From Pseudomonadota bacterium (GTDB taxonomy: Bacteria; Pseudomonadota; Alphaproteobacteria; RF32; CAG-239): DNA of 11,405 nucleotides. Shown here in pieces: positions 5,822 through 11,405 of the stretch. The position numbers were made by a program, and so were the translations under genes. The stretch covers positions 1 to 11,405 of the forward strand of contig JAJWCP010000045.1 in the NCBI GenBank assembly GCA_021617435.1. Direction: 5' to 3'. Position 1 is the stretch's first letter, and every line of letters begins with the position of its first letter. The notes beneath the pieces are model-generated. The model was not told the DNA's origin and ran no database searches. It worked only from the letters and a program-made list of their open reading frames with translations.

Positions 5822-6553
5822 ATGGAAAAGTTTATTAAAGAATATAATATTCGCACTTATGAATGCGATAAAAACCGCAATTTGCGAATTTTGACTTTGA
5901 TGAACATTTTACAGGATATGGCCGACTCGCACGCTTCTGATTTGCAGTTGGGACTTGAATTTTGCTTACAAAACGGTTTGGCGTGGGTGGGTTCAAATTA
6001 TCATTTGCAAATTAAGCGCCTGCCGACTTTGCATGAAAATATTAAAATAGTAACCTGGCCTTCGGCTGAAAAGAAAATCGGCGCTGTACGTGACTTCGGC
6101 GTGTATGATGAGCAAGGCGATATGATTATTGCCGCTTCCAGTCAATGGATTTTGATTGATTTTGCCCGCAAACGTCCGGTTTCATTAAAAGAGCATTTGC
6201 CTCAATATACCGTTATTAATGAGCGCACTTTAGTAACTGATTTTCCGAAATTGCCGGAACCTGAAAATGCAGACTGTGTTCGCCGTTTTGCCGTGCGCTT
6301 TGATGATATAGACATTAATAAGCATGTTAATAACGCGGTTTATCCTCTGTGGGCAAGCGAAGCTGTTGACCATGTATTCAGAGATGAGCATTTCCCGCAG
6401 GAGATTGAAATTGCTTTCAAAAAAGAGTGCCGCTTAGGTGAAGAAGTTGAAGTTAAGACCCAAACAGACGGCAATGTTTCGCTCCACAGTGTATCAGCAT
6501 TAACCGATGGGCGCGAGCTTGCCCGTTTGCGTATCAAATGGCAAAAAATTTAA
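5822..6553 (+). CDS. Acyl-ACP thioesterase (FatA/FatB-like, double hotdog)
   Basis: Predicted acyl-[acyl-carrier-protein] thioesterase, a cytosolic enzyme that releases free fatty acids from ACP. The 243 residues form two hotdog repeats. The N-terminal one has the helix LMNILQDMADSHASDLQLG (26-44) and LAWVGSNYHLQIKRLP (53-68). The C-terminal one has FDDIDINKHVNNAVYPLWASEAV (160-182), where Asp164, Asn166, His168 and Glu180 fit the catalytic set of plant and bacterial FatA/FatB enzymes. The length matches bacterial members. The ATG has AAGG about 8 bp upstream. It is second in a unit with the lytic transglycosylase, an unexpected pairing suggesting envelope maintenance. Its stop codon overlaps that of the convergent thioredoxin-fold gene by four bases (TTAA). 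Confidence 0.88.
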   Translation: MEKFIKEYNIRTYECDKNRNLRILTLMNILQDMADSHASDLQLGLEFCLQNGLAWVGSNYHLQIKRLPTLHENIKIVTWPSAEKKIGAVRDFGVYDEQGDMIIAASSQWILIDFARKRPVSLKEHLPQYTVINERTLVTDFPKLPEPENADCVRRFAVRFDDIDINKHVNNAVYPLWASEAVDHVFRDEHFPQEIEIAFKKECRLGEEVEVKTQTDGNVSLHSVSALTDGRELARLRIKWQKI

Positions 6554-7005
6554 TCTTCGCCTAAAAAATGGTTGATTTTTTTGGTTAAAAAATCAGTGTA
6601 ATCATAGCCGATTATCAGCATTTGTTGAGGATTGGCTATTTTTTCATACCCTATTTGCTCACCGTCATTTATTTTAACCAACACAATCGCTAACGGCTCA
6701 TACAGTTGGTATGCGGCGGCAAAATTGTATTCATTATCTTCCGCATAATTTATTACAAACAGGCTGTATACGCCGTTATAAAACTGATTAAAGATTTGCT
6801 CGGTCAGCTCAATGGTTTGCGCGCATTTGTCGCAGATTCCTTGATTGTTATAAAAAATATAGATTAGCGATTTGTTATCATTTCCGGCTTCCGCGTTAAA
6901 ATATTCCGCCAAAGGCTGACTGACCGGATAATTACCCTCAAACGCGGGTTGAGCTTGCGCGCAAAAAGCAAGGAGGCAAAAAATAAAAGTTAAAAACGTT
7001 TTCAA
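6550..7005 (-). CDS. Small exported thioredoxin-fold protein with CxxC
   Basis: Predicted periplasmic protein of 151 residues. The start is taken at TTG 7005-7003, because a perfect AAGGAGG (7017-7011) lies 5 bp upstream and because this start opens immediately with a signal peptide (Lys, hydrophobic run, cleavage after AQA at about residue 18). An in-frame ATG at 7050 would overlap the aminopeptidase gene and bury the signal. The mature part has IYIFYNNQGICDKCAQTI, with Cys58-Asp-Lys-Cys61 in the position of the thioredoxin active site after a beta strand, and EPLAIVLVKINDGEQIG, resembling the thioredoxin strand after the cis-proline. This suggests a disulfide or redox role, but the family is not recognised with certainty. 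It is the last gene of the prmA-aminopeptidase operon, 29 bp behind. Confidence 0.7.
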   Translation of the reverse strand: MKTFLTFIFCLLAFCAQAQPAFEGNYPVSQPLAEYFNAEAGNDNKSLIYIFYNNQGICDKCAQTIELTEQIFNQFYNGVYSLFVINYAEDNEYNFAAAYQLYEPLAIVLVKINDGEQIGYEKIANPQQMLIIGYDYTDFLTKKINHFLGED

Positions 7006-7034
7006 TTTTGCCTCCTTAATGATTTGATTATAAA

Positions 7035-8714
7035 TCAAAGAGGGGAACAAGCTTTACAAAGCCACTCTTTTTCAGCAACATTCATATAAGGAGCCAAACA
7101 GCTAAACACTTGTTGGTGATAACTATTAAGCCAGCTCTGTTCCCCTACGCTTAACATATATGGATTAATCAGGCGTTTATCAATAGGTATTAAGGTTAGG
7201 TTTTTAAACTGTAAAAATCCCTCATGTTCCGCTTTGACGGCGTATGCCAGATTTTCAATTCTGATGCCGAATTTGCCTTCAAGATAAAATCCCGGCTCAA
7301 TAGAGGTGATGTAGTTTTCTTTTATCGGCAAATGGCAACGGGGACTTAATCCAAACGGCGATTCGTGCACGTCTGAAAAATGCCCGACGCTGTGTCCGGT
7401 GCCATGGCGATAATCTTTACCAGCTAGCCAGAGCGGCGCGCGGCAAATGGCGTCAAGCGCCGAAGCCGGTGTGTTTGCCGGAAAAATTACGCTTGCCAGA
7501 GCAATATGGGCTTTTAAAACTTCAGTAAAGGCGGTTTTAATTTCTTCCGGCGGAGTGCCGAGCGCAATGGTGCGGGTAACGTCAGTGGTGCCGTCAAAAT
7601 ATTGCGCGCCGCTGTCCAGCAACAACACTGAATTGTCTTTTAACAGCGCGTTGTGCGCGCTGTCCGGTTGATAGTGCACAATGGCGGCATTGGCTCCGCT
7701 CGCGGCAATAGTGCCGAAACTATCGGAAAAGAATAAATCTTGCGCTTGCCGTAATTGCTTTAATTTAGCCACTACGTCAAGCTCGTGCAAGCCCTGCCGA
7801 TTGTTTTCAAGCCAATATAAAAACTTGGTTACCGCCGCGCCGTCACGAATATGCGCATTGCGAAAACCTTCTAACTCCGTAGGGTTTTTATTAAGTTTCA
7901 ATTCAAGCAGCGGATTGGATTGCAGCTGAACAGTTTTAATATTATGCAGCTTATCAAAAACATATTGCGGAGTGGTATGAAGGTCAACGGCAACTTTTTT
8001 ACCGGCAAGTTGCTGTAAATCCGTAAATAATTCCGCAACTGGTTTAATGCCGCTAAAAGTGCAGTTATCAGCGTAAGCAAACGCGCTGCCGTCACGGCAC
8101 AAAAGCGCAAAGGCGCGCAAAATCGGCGTGTCGGGCAGAGTGTGCGAGCGTAAGTTAAGCAACCATGAAACTTGTGCCGGATTGCAAATCAGCATAGCGT
8201 CGGCAGAATCGCTAAAAGCGTTGGCAACCTCATGGCATTTTTCTTCCGCTGTTTTTCCGCAATATTTAACATCATGAATAAATACGTTTACCGGTTCATC
8301 GCTTAAAATTCCGCAGATTAAATCAGGCTTTGCGATTAACGCAAGCGAGGAACTACGTTTAATAAAATTAACGGCGGAAACCGGCAGACACCACGGATTA
8401 TACGCGAGCTTATCAATATTGTTTTGTTTACACAAATTGAGCACGTCATTAAGCCCGTCGGTGCTGTCAACCACTGTGATTTGCGAGGCGTCCGTCTCTT
8501 TCCGCGCCTGAATAGAATATCTGCTGTCAACTAACAACCATGCGTTTTCAGGCGTTATCAGCATAATGGCGGCGGAACCGGTAAAACCGCTTAATTCCAT
8601 AATCTTATTTTCAGTCGGCAAAACGTCTTCGCCCCAAAACATATTATTGCGGGTGAGTAAATAAGCCGGTATTTTGTTTTGCTTTAATTGTTGTTGCAAG
8701 TCAGATAATTTCAT
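7035..8714 (-). CDS. pepP: Aminopeptidase P family protein (Xaa-Pro aminopeptidase, M24B)
   Basis: Predicted dinuclear metal aminopeptidase removing N-terminal residues that precede proline, likely cytosolic. Over 559 residues it has two creatinase-like N-terminal domains (GFTGSAAIMLIT near 43-54; WLLNLRSHTLPDTP near 184-197) and the pita-bread catalytic domain from about 280. The five metal ligands are all present: Asp367 (LLLDSGA), Asp378 (TTDVTR), His441 (GTGHSVG), Glu473 (SIEPGFY) and Glu487 (RIENL). Their spacing of 11, 63, 34 and 14 matches human XPNPEP1, so this is the long three-domain type rather than the short E. coli PepP. The C-terminal extension with WLNSYHQQVFSCLAPYM also fits that type. 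Its ATG overlaps the prmA stop as ATGA, which points to translational coupling. Confidence 0.93.
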   Translation of the reverse strand: MKLSDLQQQLKQNKIPAYLLTRNNMFWGEDVLPTENKIMELSGFTGSAAIMLITPENAWLLVDSRYSIQARKETDASQITVVDSTDGLNDVLNLCKQNNIDKLAYNPWCLPVSAVNFIKRSSSLALIAKPDLICGILSDEPVNVFIHDVKYCGKTAEEKCHEVANAFSDSADAMLICNPAQVSWLLNLRSHTLPDTPILRAFALLCRDGSAFAYADNCTFSGIKPVAELFTDLQQLAGKKVAVDLHTTPQYVFDKLHNIKTVQLQSNPLLELKLNKNPTELEGFRNAHIRDGAAVTKFLYWLENNRQGLHELDVVAKLKQLRQAQDLFFSDSFGTIAASGANAAIVHYQPDSAHNALLKDNSVLLLDSGAQYFDGTTDVTRTIALGTPPEEIKTAFTEVLKAHIALASVIFPANTPASALDAICRAPLWLAGKDYRHGTGHSVGHFSDVHESPFGLSPRCHLPIKENYITSIEPGFYLEGKFGIRIENLAYAVKAEHEGFLQFKNLTLIPIDKRLINPYMLSVGEQSWLNSYHQQVFSCLAPYMNVAEKEWLCKACSPL

Positions 8715-9592
8715 GCTTGTTTCTCCATAATAACGGCGCGCCAGTTGTCAATTTGGTAGGTTTTGACGAGCGATAGTCCTTCTTTTTGATGAGCGGATAC
8801 CACCCAGTCGGTTTGGTCTTCCACAAATCCGGATAAAATGCAATAGCCGCCTTGCTTTAAGTTTTCAGCTAAATTCGGCGCCATTTCAATTAAGGGACGG
8901 GCTAAAATGTTAGCCATGATAATATCGTACGGAGCGTTTTGCGTAATCAGCTCCGCCTGATAACCATCACTTTGCGTAACTTGTAAAAATTGTTCCAAAT
9001 TGTTGTCAAAGGCGTTTTGCGTGGTAACGTTAACAGCTTCCGCGTCAATATCTCCGGCAACAATTTGCGGATTGTCTTGAGCCCACAGTTTGGCGCAGGC
9101 AAGTGATAAAATACCGGAACCGGTGCCAATGTCTAAAATTTTTTGATGCGGTGCGTGCAGGGCATTTAAGTCGCTGATAGCCTGCAGGCAACAGCGGGTG
9201 GTTTGGTGTGAGGAGCCGAACGCGGTGGCGGCGTAAATCTTAATGGGAAGTTTGTCGGTTGCAGGTGCTTGCGGCTCATGCACGCCGTAAATGCAAAAAT
9301 CCGCCGCTTCAAACGGAGCGAATTTAATTACATTGGCGGTCAGCCAGTTTTTATTTTCAAGCTTTTCAGTGGTAAAAGGCGGCAAGCTGATATTTTGCGC
9401 ATGAGCTGCTGAAATTAAATCATCAGCTGAAAAAGAAGTGTCGGCGTAGCCCACATATTCTTCCGTGCCGTCATCGGCATAGTTGCAGGCGGTCACCCCG
9501 AAATATTCGTCTAAAAAGTCGGCAAGTTCAGGCGGAGTGGTGCTTTGCGGCGCAAATTTAACCAAAATACAGCTTGAAAATTTGTTATTCAT
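8711..9592 (-). CDS. prmA: Ribosomal protein L11 methyltransferase
   Basis: Predicted SAM-dependent methyltransferase that methylates ribosomal protein L11. The start is placed at the ATG 9592-9590, because GGAG lies 7 bp upstream; an in-frame ATG at 9613 has no such site. The 293 residues comprise an N-terminal L11-recognition domain and a linker ending in AFGSSHQTTRCCL, the PrmA hallmark near the active site. The Rossmann methyltransferase follows with motif I DIGTGSGILSLA (154-165), the acidic GDIDAEAVN (about 180-188) and motif IV DIIMANILARPL (223-234). This NILA-P box is characteristic of PrmA. It is first in an operon with the aminopeptidase (4-bp overlap) and the small thioredoxin-fold gene. 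It is transcribed divergently from the exported protein at 9682. Confidence 0.94.
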   Translation of the reverse strand: MNNKFSSCILVKFAPQSTTPPELADFLDEYFGVTACNYADDGTEEYVGYADTSFSADDLISAAHAQNISLPPFTTEKLENKNWLTANVIKFAPFEAADFCIYGVHEPQAPATDKLPIKIYAATAFGSSHQTTRCCLQAISDLNALHAPHQKILDIGTGSGILSLACAKLWAQDNPQIVAGDIDAEAVNVTTQNAFDNNLEQFLQVTQSDGYQAELITQNAPYDIIMANILARPLIEMAPNLAENLKQGGYCILSGFVEDQTDWVVSAHQKEGLSLVKTYQIDNWRAVIMEKQA

Positions 9593-9681
9593 ATTTTCTC
9601 CGTTTGTTATCATTTTATTTACTAAATCAAGTTATATTACATTTATGCAGATGTTTAAACACTAAAAAAGAGATTATTCCT

Positions 9682-10443
9682 ATGAAAAAAATTTTAGCTA
9701 TGTTATCGGTTTCTATGCTCGCGGCTTGTGTTTACGCCGGAGATATGGATATTTTCAGCGGACGTAATAAATATTTTCAGGTATGGCAGACTGAAAAGAT
9801 TTTTTATTACGATTCTAAACAAGGCGAAGAATATTTAACTGAAAGCAAAACCGTTACTGAAGATAAAATTGAGCGTAATCAGGTTTTGGTTACCAAATTA
9901 AACGATGTTATGCTCTTTAGCAAAACCCGCCGCACTGATTTTTACGCCTCTGAAATTTTAACCGTAAACAAAGATGCGGTTTTAAGCTCAAGTTACACTC
10001 CGCTCTTTATTAAAAAGAAGAGCAATTATGAGGCATTTGGCGAAGTTTACTTAAAAGGTGAACCGTATTTGTTGGTTCGTCAAAACAAAGCCGGTGACAT
10101 TTTGTTAATTGACGGCGATGGCAGTGTTTATAATCACATCGGACGCATCGTTGACGGTCGTTTGGCAATCTTAGATATTCAGTTCTTTGTTGAACCGGAA
10201 GATGTTGTCTTTACGCCGGTGGTAAATACCCGCGCTGAAAATACTGAAGTTTTATCAGGTTATGAATTGCGCTACAACGGCATTGAAGACGGCGTAATGA
10301 AGTTTACATTCACCACTTTTGGCGAAGAGCCGATTGCGGAAGAATACACTTTCCCGTTTGATTCGCAGAATATTGAAATTAACGGATTCAAAATTAACGT
10401 AATTTCAGCCGGTTACAACCGTATTGAATATGTAATTTTGTAA
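9682..10443 (+). CDS. Exported protein of unknown function
   Basis: A 253-residue protein I do not recognise. The start at 9682 is chosen because it opens with a classical signal sequence (MKKILAMLSVSMLAAC); AAGAG lies upstream. The signal is ambiguous: LAAC at 13-16 is a valid lipobox with Cys16, but VYA at 17-19 would also suit signal peptidase I cleavage before GDMDIF. The mature chain has no further membrane helix or cysteine. It is rich in aromatic and charged residues and in alternating patterns that suggest beta strands, for example NKYFQVWQTEKIFYYD and later PYLLVRQNKAGDILLIDGDGS. It is followed by a strong terminator and flanked by genes on the other strand, so it is probably monocistronic. 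Periplasmic or outer-membrane-anchored location is an inference. Confidence 0.8.
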   Translation: MKKILAMLSVSMLAACVYAGDMDIFSGRNKYFQVWQTEKIFYYDSKQGEEYLTESKTVTEDKIERNQVLVTKLNDVMLFSKTRRTDFYASEILTVNKDAVLSSSYTPLFIKKKSNYEAFGEVYLKGEPYLLVRQNKAGDILLIDGDGSVYNHIGRIVDGRLAILDIQFFVEPEDVVFTPVVNTRAENTEVLSGYELRYNGIEDGVMKFTFTTFGEEPIAEEYTFPFDSQNIEINGFKINVISAGYNRIEYVIL

Positions 10444-10466
10444 TTTTTTAATTTTTTAATGCAAAT

Positions 10467-10501
10467 AAAACCCCTGCAACTTAATCGTTTCAGGGGTTTT
10501 T
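10467..10501. terminator. Rho-independent terminator between two convergent genes
   Basis: AAAACCCCTG (10467-10476) pairs perfectly with CAGGGGTTTT (10491-10500). An inner AAC/GTT helix narrows the loop to TTAATC. T runs follow on both strands, so it can serve the exported-protein gene and the prepilin gene, whose stop is at 10510. Confidence 0.88.
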
Positions 10502-10509
10502 GTCTGCGG

Positions 10510-11337
10510 TTAATTGCGTCTCCACATAAGTTGAAACGCCGCTTTACCGCCTTTTACATGATCTGAACAAGTTGTGTAAATATCATCTAATGTTAAGTTT
10601 TTAAGGCATCTTCTATTAGCAGAACAATAGTTATCTCCGTATAAATAATGAGAGGTTGCATCATCGTTTTGAATATCGGAATCTGAGTTAGCTGAAGTTG
10701 CCGCGATTCTATTTATGCTATCTGAATTTTCTTTAGCGGCAATCAAAATATTTTTACAGATTGCTAAACTATCCGCTGAAGAAGAGGATAAAAATGACGA
10801 ACCGTCTTCATGCCATGAAGTCAAAAAGATAAGGGTATTGGTAGAAGATATAAATATCTGCCATTGCTGTCCGAAAATGTCATACACAAAATTATTGACA
10901 TTTGTTTTCACCATTTCAGTTGGAATTTCACCCATTTTTATAAAAATAGGGGTTATAACTTTTGGCGAGCCGTTAGCCGAAAGAGTGTCAAAGCTATGCA
11001 CGTTGCGCGCCACGGCATTGATTAGCGTGTTCATCTGCTCAGCGTGTTTGTTAAGTTTGTATTTGAACATAGCCTTGGAGTAACCGGCAATTGCACCAAC
11101 GCTCAAAACGCCGATAATAGCCAAGACTCCAAGCATTTCTACCATAGACCTACCAACATTCTCAATGTTGTCATCATCGGGCTTGACCCGATGATCCAGG
11201 TTGAACCAATTAGCAAATTTATTTGACCTGGACACTCCGATTAAGTCGGAGTGTGACAGAGAGGGGGTGGACATCTCGTTTACATCGGAGTGTGACATAA
11301 TATGGTGTAAAAAGCGACTAAAATCTGATTTCATCAT
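10510..11337 (-). CDS. Type IV prepilin/pseudopilin-like protein with expanded leader
   Basis: Predicted substrate of prepilin peptidase and a structural subunit of a type IV pilus or type II secretion-like filament. After a leader of 62 residues comes ENVG/RSMVEMLGVLAIIG: Gly62 before the cleavage site, Glu at mature position 5 and an unbroken hydrophobic helix to about residue 85, the exact prepilin signature. The globular part ends with conserved cysteines (CKNI, YGDNYC, RRCLKNL, TTC) shared with the remnant at 3251-3685. AGGAGG (11347-11342) lies 4 bp before the first ATG and 7 bp before the second (11334), so translation really begins this far upstream. The leader is abnormally long because 43 codons (11169-11297) are made of palindromic repeats. 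Without them the leader would be MMKSDFSRFLHHI plus NIENVG, 19 residues, in frame. No other pilus genes are in the window. Confidence 0.85.
   Translation of the reverse strand: MMKSDFSRFLHHIMSHSDVNEMSTPSLSHSDLIGVSRSNKFANWFNLDHRVKPDDDNIENVGRSMVEMLGVLAIIGVLSVGAIAGYSKAMFKYKLNKHAEQMNTLINAVARNVHSFDTLSANGSPKVITPIFIKMGEIPTEMVKTNVNNFVYDIFGQQWQIFISSTNTLIFLTSWHEDGSSFLSSSSADSLAICKNILIAAKENSDSINRIAATSANSDSDIQNDDATSHYLYGDNYCSANRRCLKNLTLDDIYTTCSDHVKGGKAAFQLMWRRN
11169..11200 (+). repeat. 32-bp palindromic module B in the prepilin leader
   Basis: On the plus strand: TGTCA, stem TCATCGGG, loop CTTGA, stem CCCGATGA, TCCAGG. The 8-bp stem is perfect and extends by one further A-T pair. It lies opposite in orientation to modules A and C. 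On the coding strand it encodes LDHRVKPDDD. Confidence 0.85.
11227..11258 (-). repeat. 32-bp palindromic module A in the prepilin leader
   Basis: On the minus strand: TGTCA, stem CACTCCGA, loop CTTAA, stem TCGGAGTG, TCCAGG. It has the same length, ends and loop type as module B, but a wholly different and perfectly complementary stem. It faces B across a 26-bp spacer, so the pair forms an inverted repeat with TGTCA outermost. Confidence 0.85.
11266..11297 (-). repeat. 32-bp decayed module C in the prepilin leader
   Basis: On the minus strand: TGTCA, CACTCCGA, TGTAA, ACGAGATG, TCCACC. The first 13 bases equal those of module A, the length is again 32 bp and the end is nearly conserved, but the second arm pairs at only about half its positions. 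It sits 7 bp from module A in the same orientation, probably an older, degenerating copy. Confidence 0.65.
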
Positions 11338-11365
11338 AAAACCTCCTCAAAATGTTATTTTTAAA

Positions 11366-11395
11366 ATTATATTATCTCGCGTTTTTTTTTTGCAA
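11366..11395 (-). promoter_or_regulatory. Promoter of the prepilin-like gene
   Basis: On the minus strand TTGCAA (11395-11390) and a perfect TATAAT (11371-11366) are 18 bp apart, with an A tract in the spacer. Transcription would start near 11359, about 22 bp before the first ATG, leaving room for the AGGAGG ribosome binding site. Confidence 0.7.
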
Positions 11396-11405
11396 TATTT
11401 ACGAG

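Noticed and set aside
6574..6594. GATTTTTT/AAAAAATC inverted repeat as terminator of the thioesterase gene
   Set aside because: The arms are almost all A and T, so the stem would be weak, and it lies in the coding sequence of the convergent gene.
7447..7929. Plus-strand ORFs inside the aminopeptidase gene
   Set aside because: They are antisense to conserved catalytic-domain sequence, have no ribosome binding sites, and have shadow-type Ala/Ser-rich composition.
10715..11083. 122-codon plus-strand ORF antisense to the prepilin-like gene
   Set aside because: It runs opposite the conserved helix and cysteine motifs of the prepilin, with no start signals or recognisable features.
11169..11297. 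CRISPR array
   Set aside because: The repeats are self-palindromic, differ in stem sequence and orientation, and the spacers (7 and 26 bp) are unequal.

Overview
The window looks like a piece of an AT-rich alphaproteobacterial chromosome, probably from an uncultured, possibly gut- or host-associated lineage. This is inferred from several things: a XerC of alphaproteobacterial style, a zinc-free L33, prmA followed directly by aminopeptidase P, a phased TTAA array of CtrA type, and short palindromic repeats of the kind alphaproteobacteria scatter through their genomes. The prepilin core (MVEMLGVLAIIGVLSVGAI) resembles prepilins of uncultured gut Alphaproteobacteria. No search was possible, so the taxonomy is tentative.

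Layout, left to right. (1) 94-1969, plus strand: exonuclease III (xthA) and, 10 bp behind it, a secreted S41 protease that seems to lack a PDZ domain. (2) 1982-2275: ribosomal protein L33 (rpmG) with its own strong promoter, ending in a terminator that also covers the end of the convergent xerC. (3) 2274-4024, minus strand: xerC, a decapitated prepilin remnant, and tRNA-Val(GAC). Between remnant and tRNA lies a 232-bp insert bounded by a 28-bp direct repeat of the tRNA 3' end, so this looks like a site of tRNA-targeted integration or tRNA-end duplication. (4) 4095-5009, plus: an N-formylglutamate amidohydrolase family protein. (5) 5010-6553, plus: a regulatory region with five TTAA half-sites at 11/11/11/12-bp steps, then a secreted lytic transglycosylase and an acyl-ACP thioesterase in one transcription unit. 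(6) 6550-9592, minus: an operon prmA - aminopeptidase P - small secreted thioredoxin-fold protein; its last stop codon shares the bases TTAA with the stop of the convergent thioesterase. (7) 9682-10501, plus: an exported protein of unknown function with a strong terminator. (8) 10510-11395, minus: a type IV prepilin/pseudopilin-like gene with promoter, ribosome binding site and a very long leader peptide.

The most striking structure is in that prepilin gene. Three 32-bp palindromic modules sit inside the leader coding sequence as one 129-bp block (43 codons). Removing the block on paper leaves a normal 19-residue prepilin leader in frame, ending at the Gly before the cleavage site. The modules share fixed ends and a fixed loop, but two of them have entirely different, perfectly self-complementary 8-bp stems. 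The same prepilin family also supplied the truncated remnant beside tRNA-Val, so one paralog family carries two kinds of insertion-related rearrangement within 8 kb.
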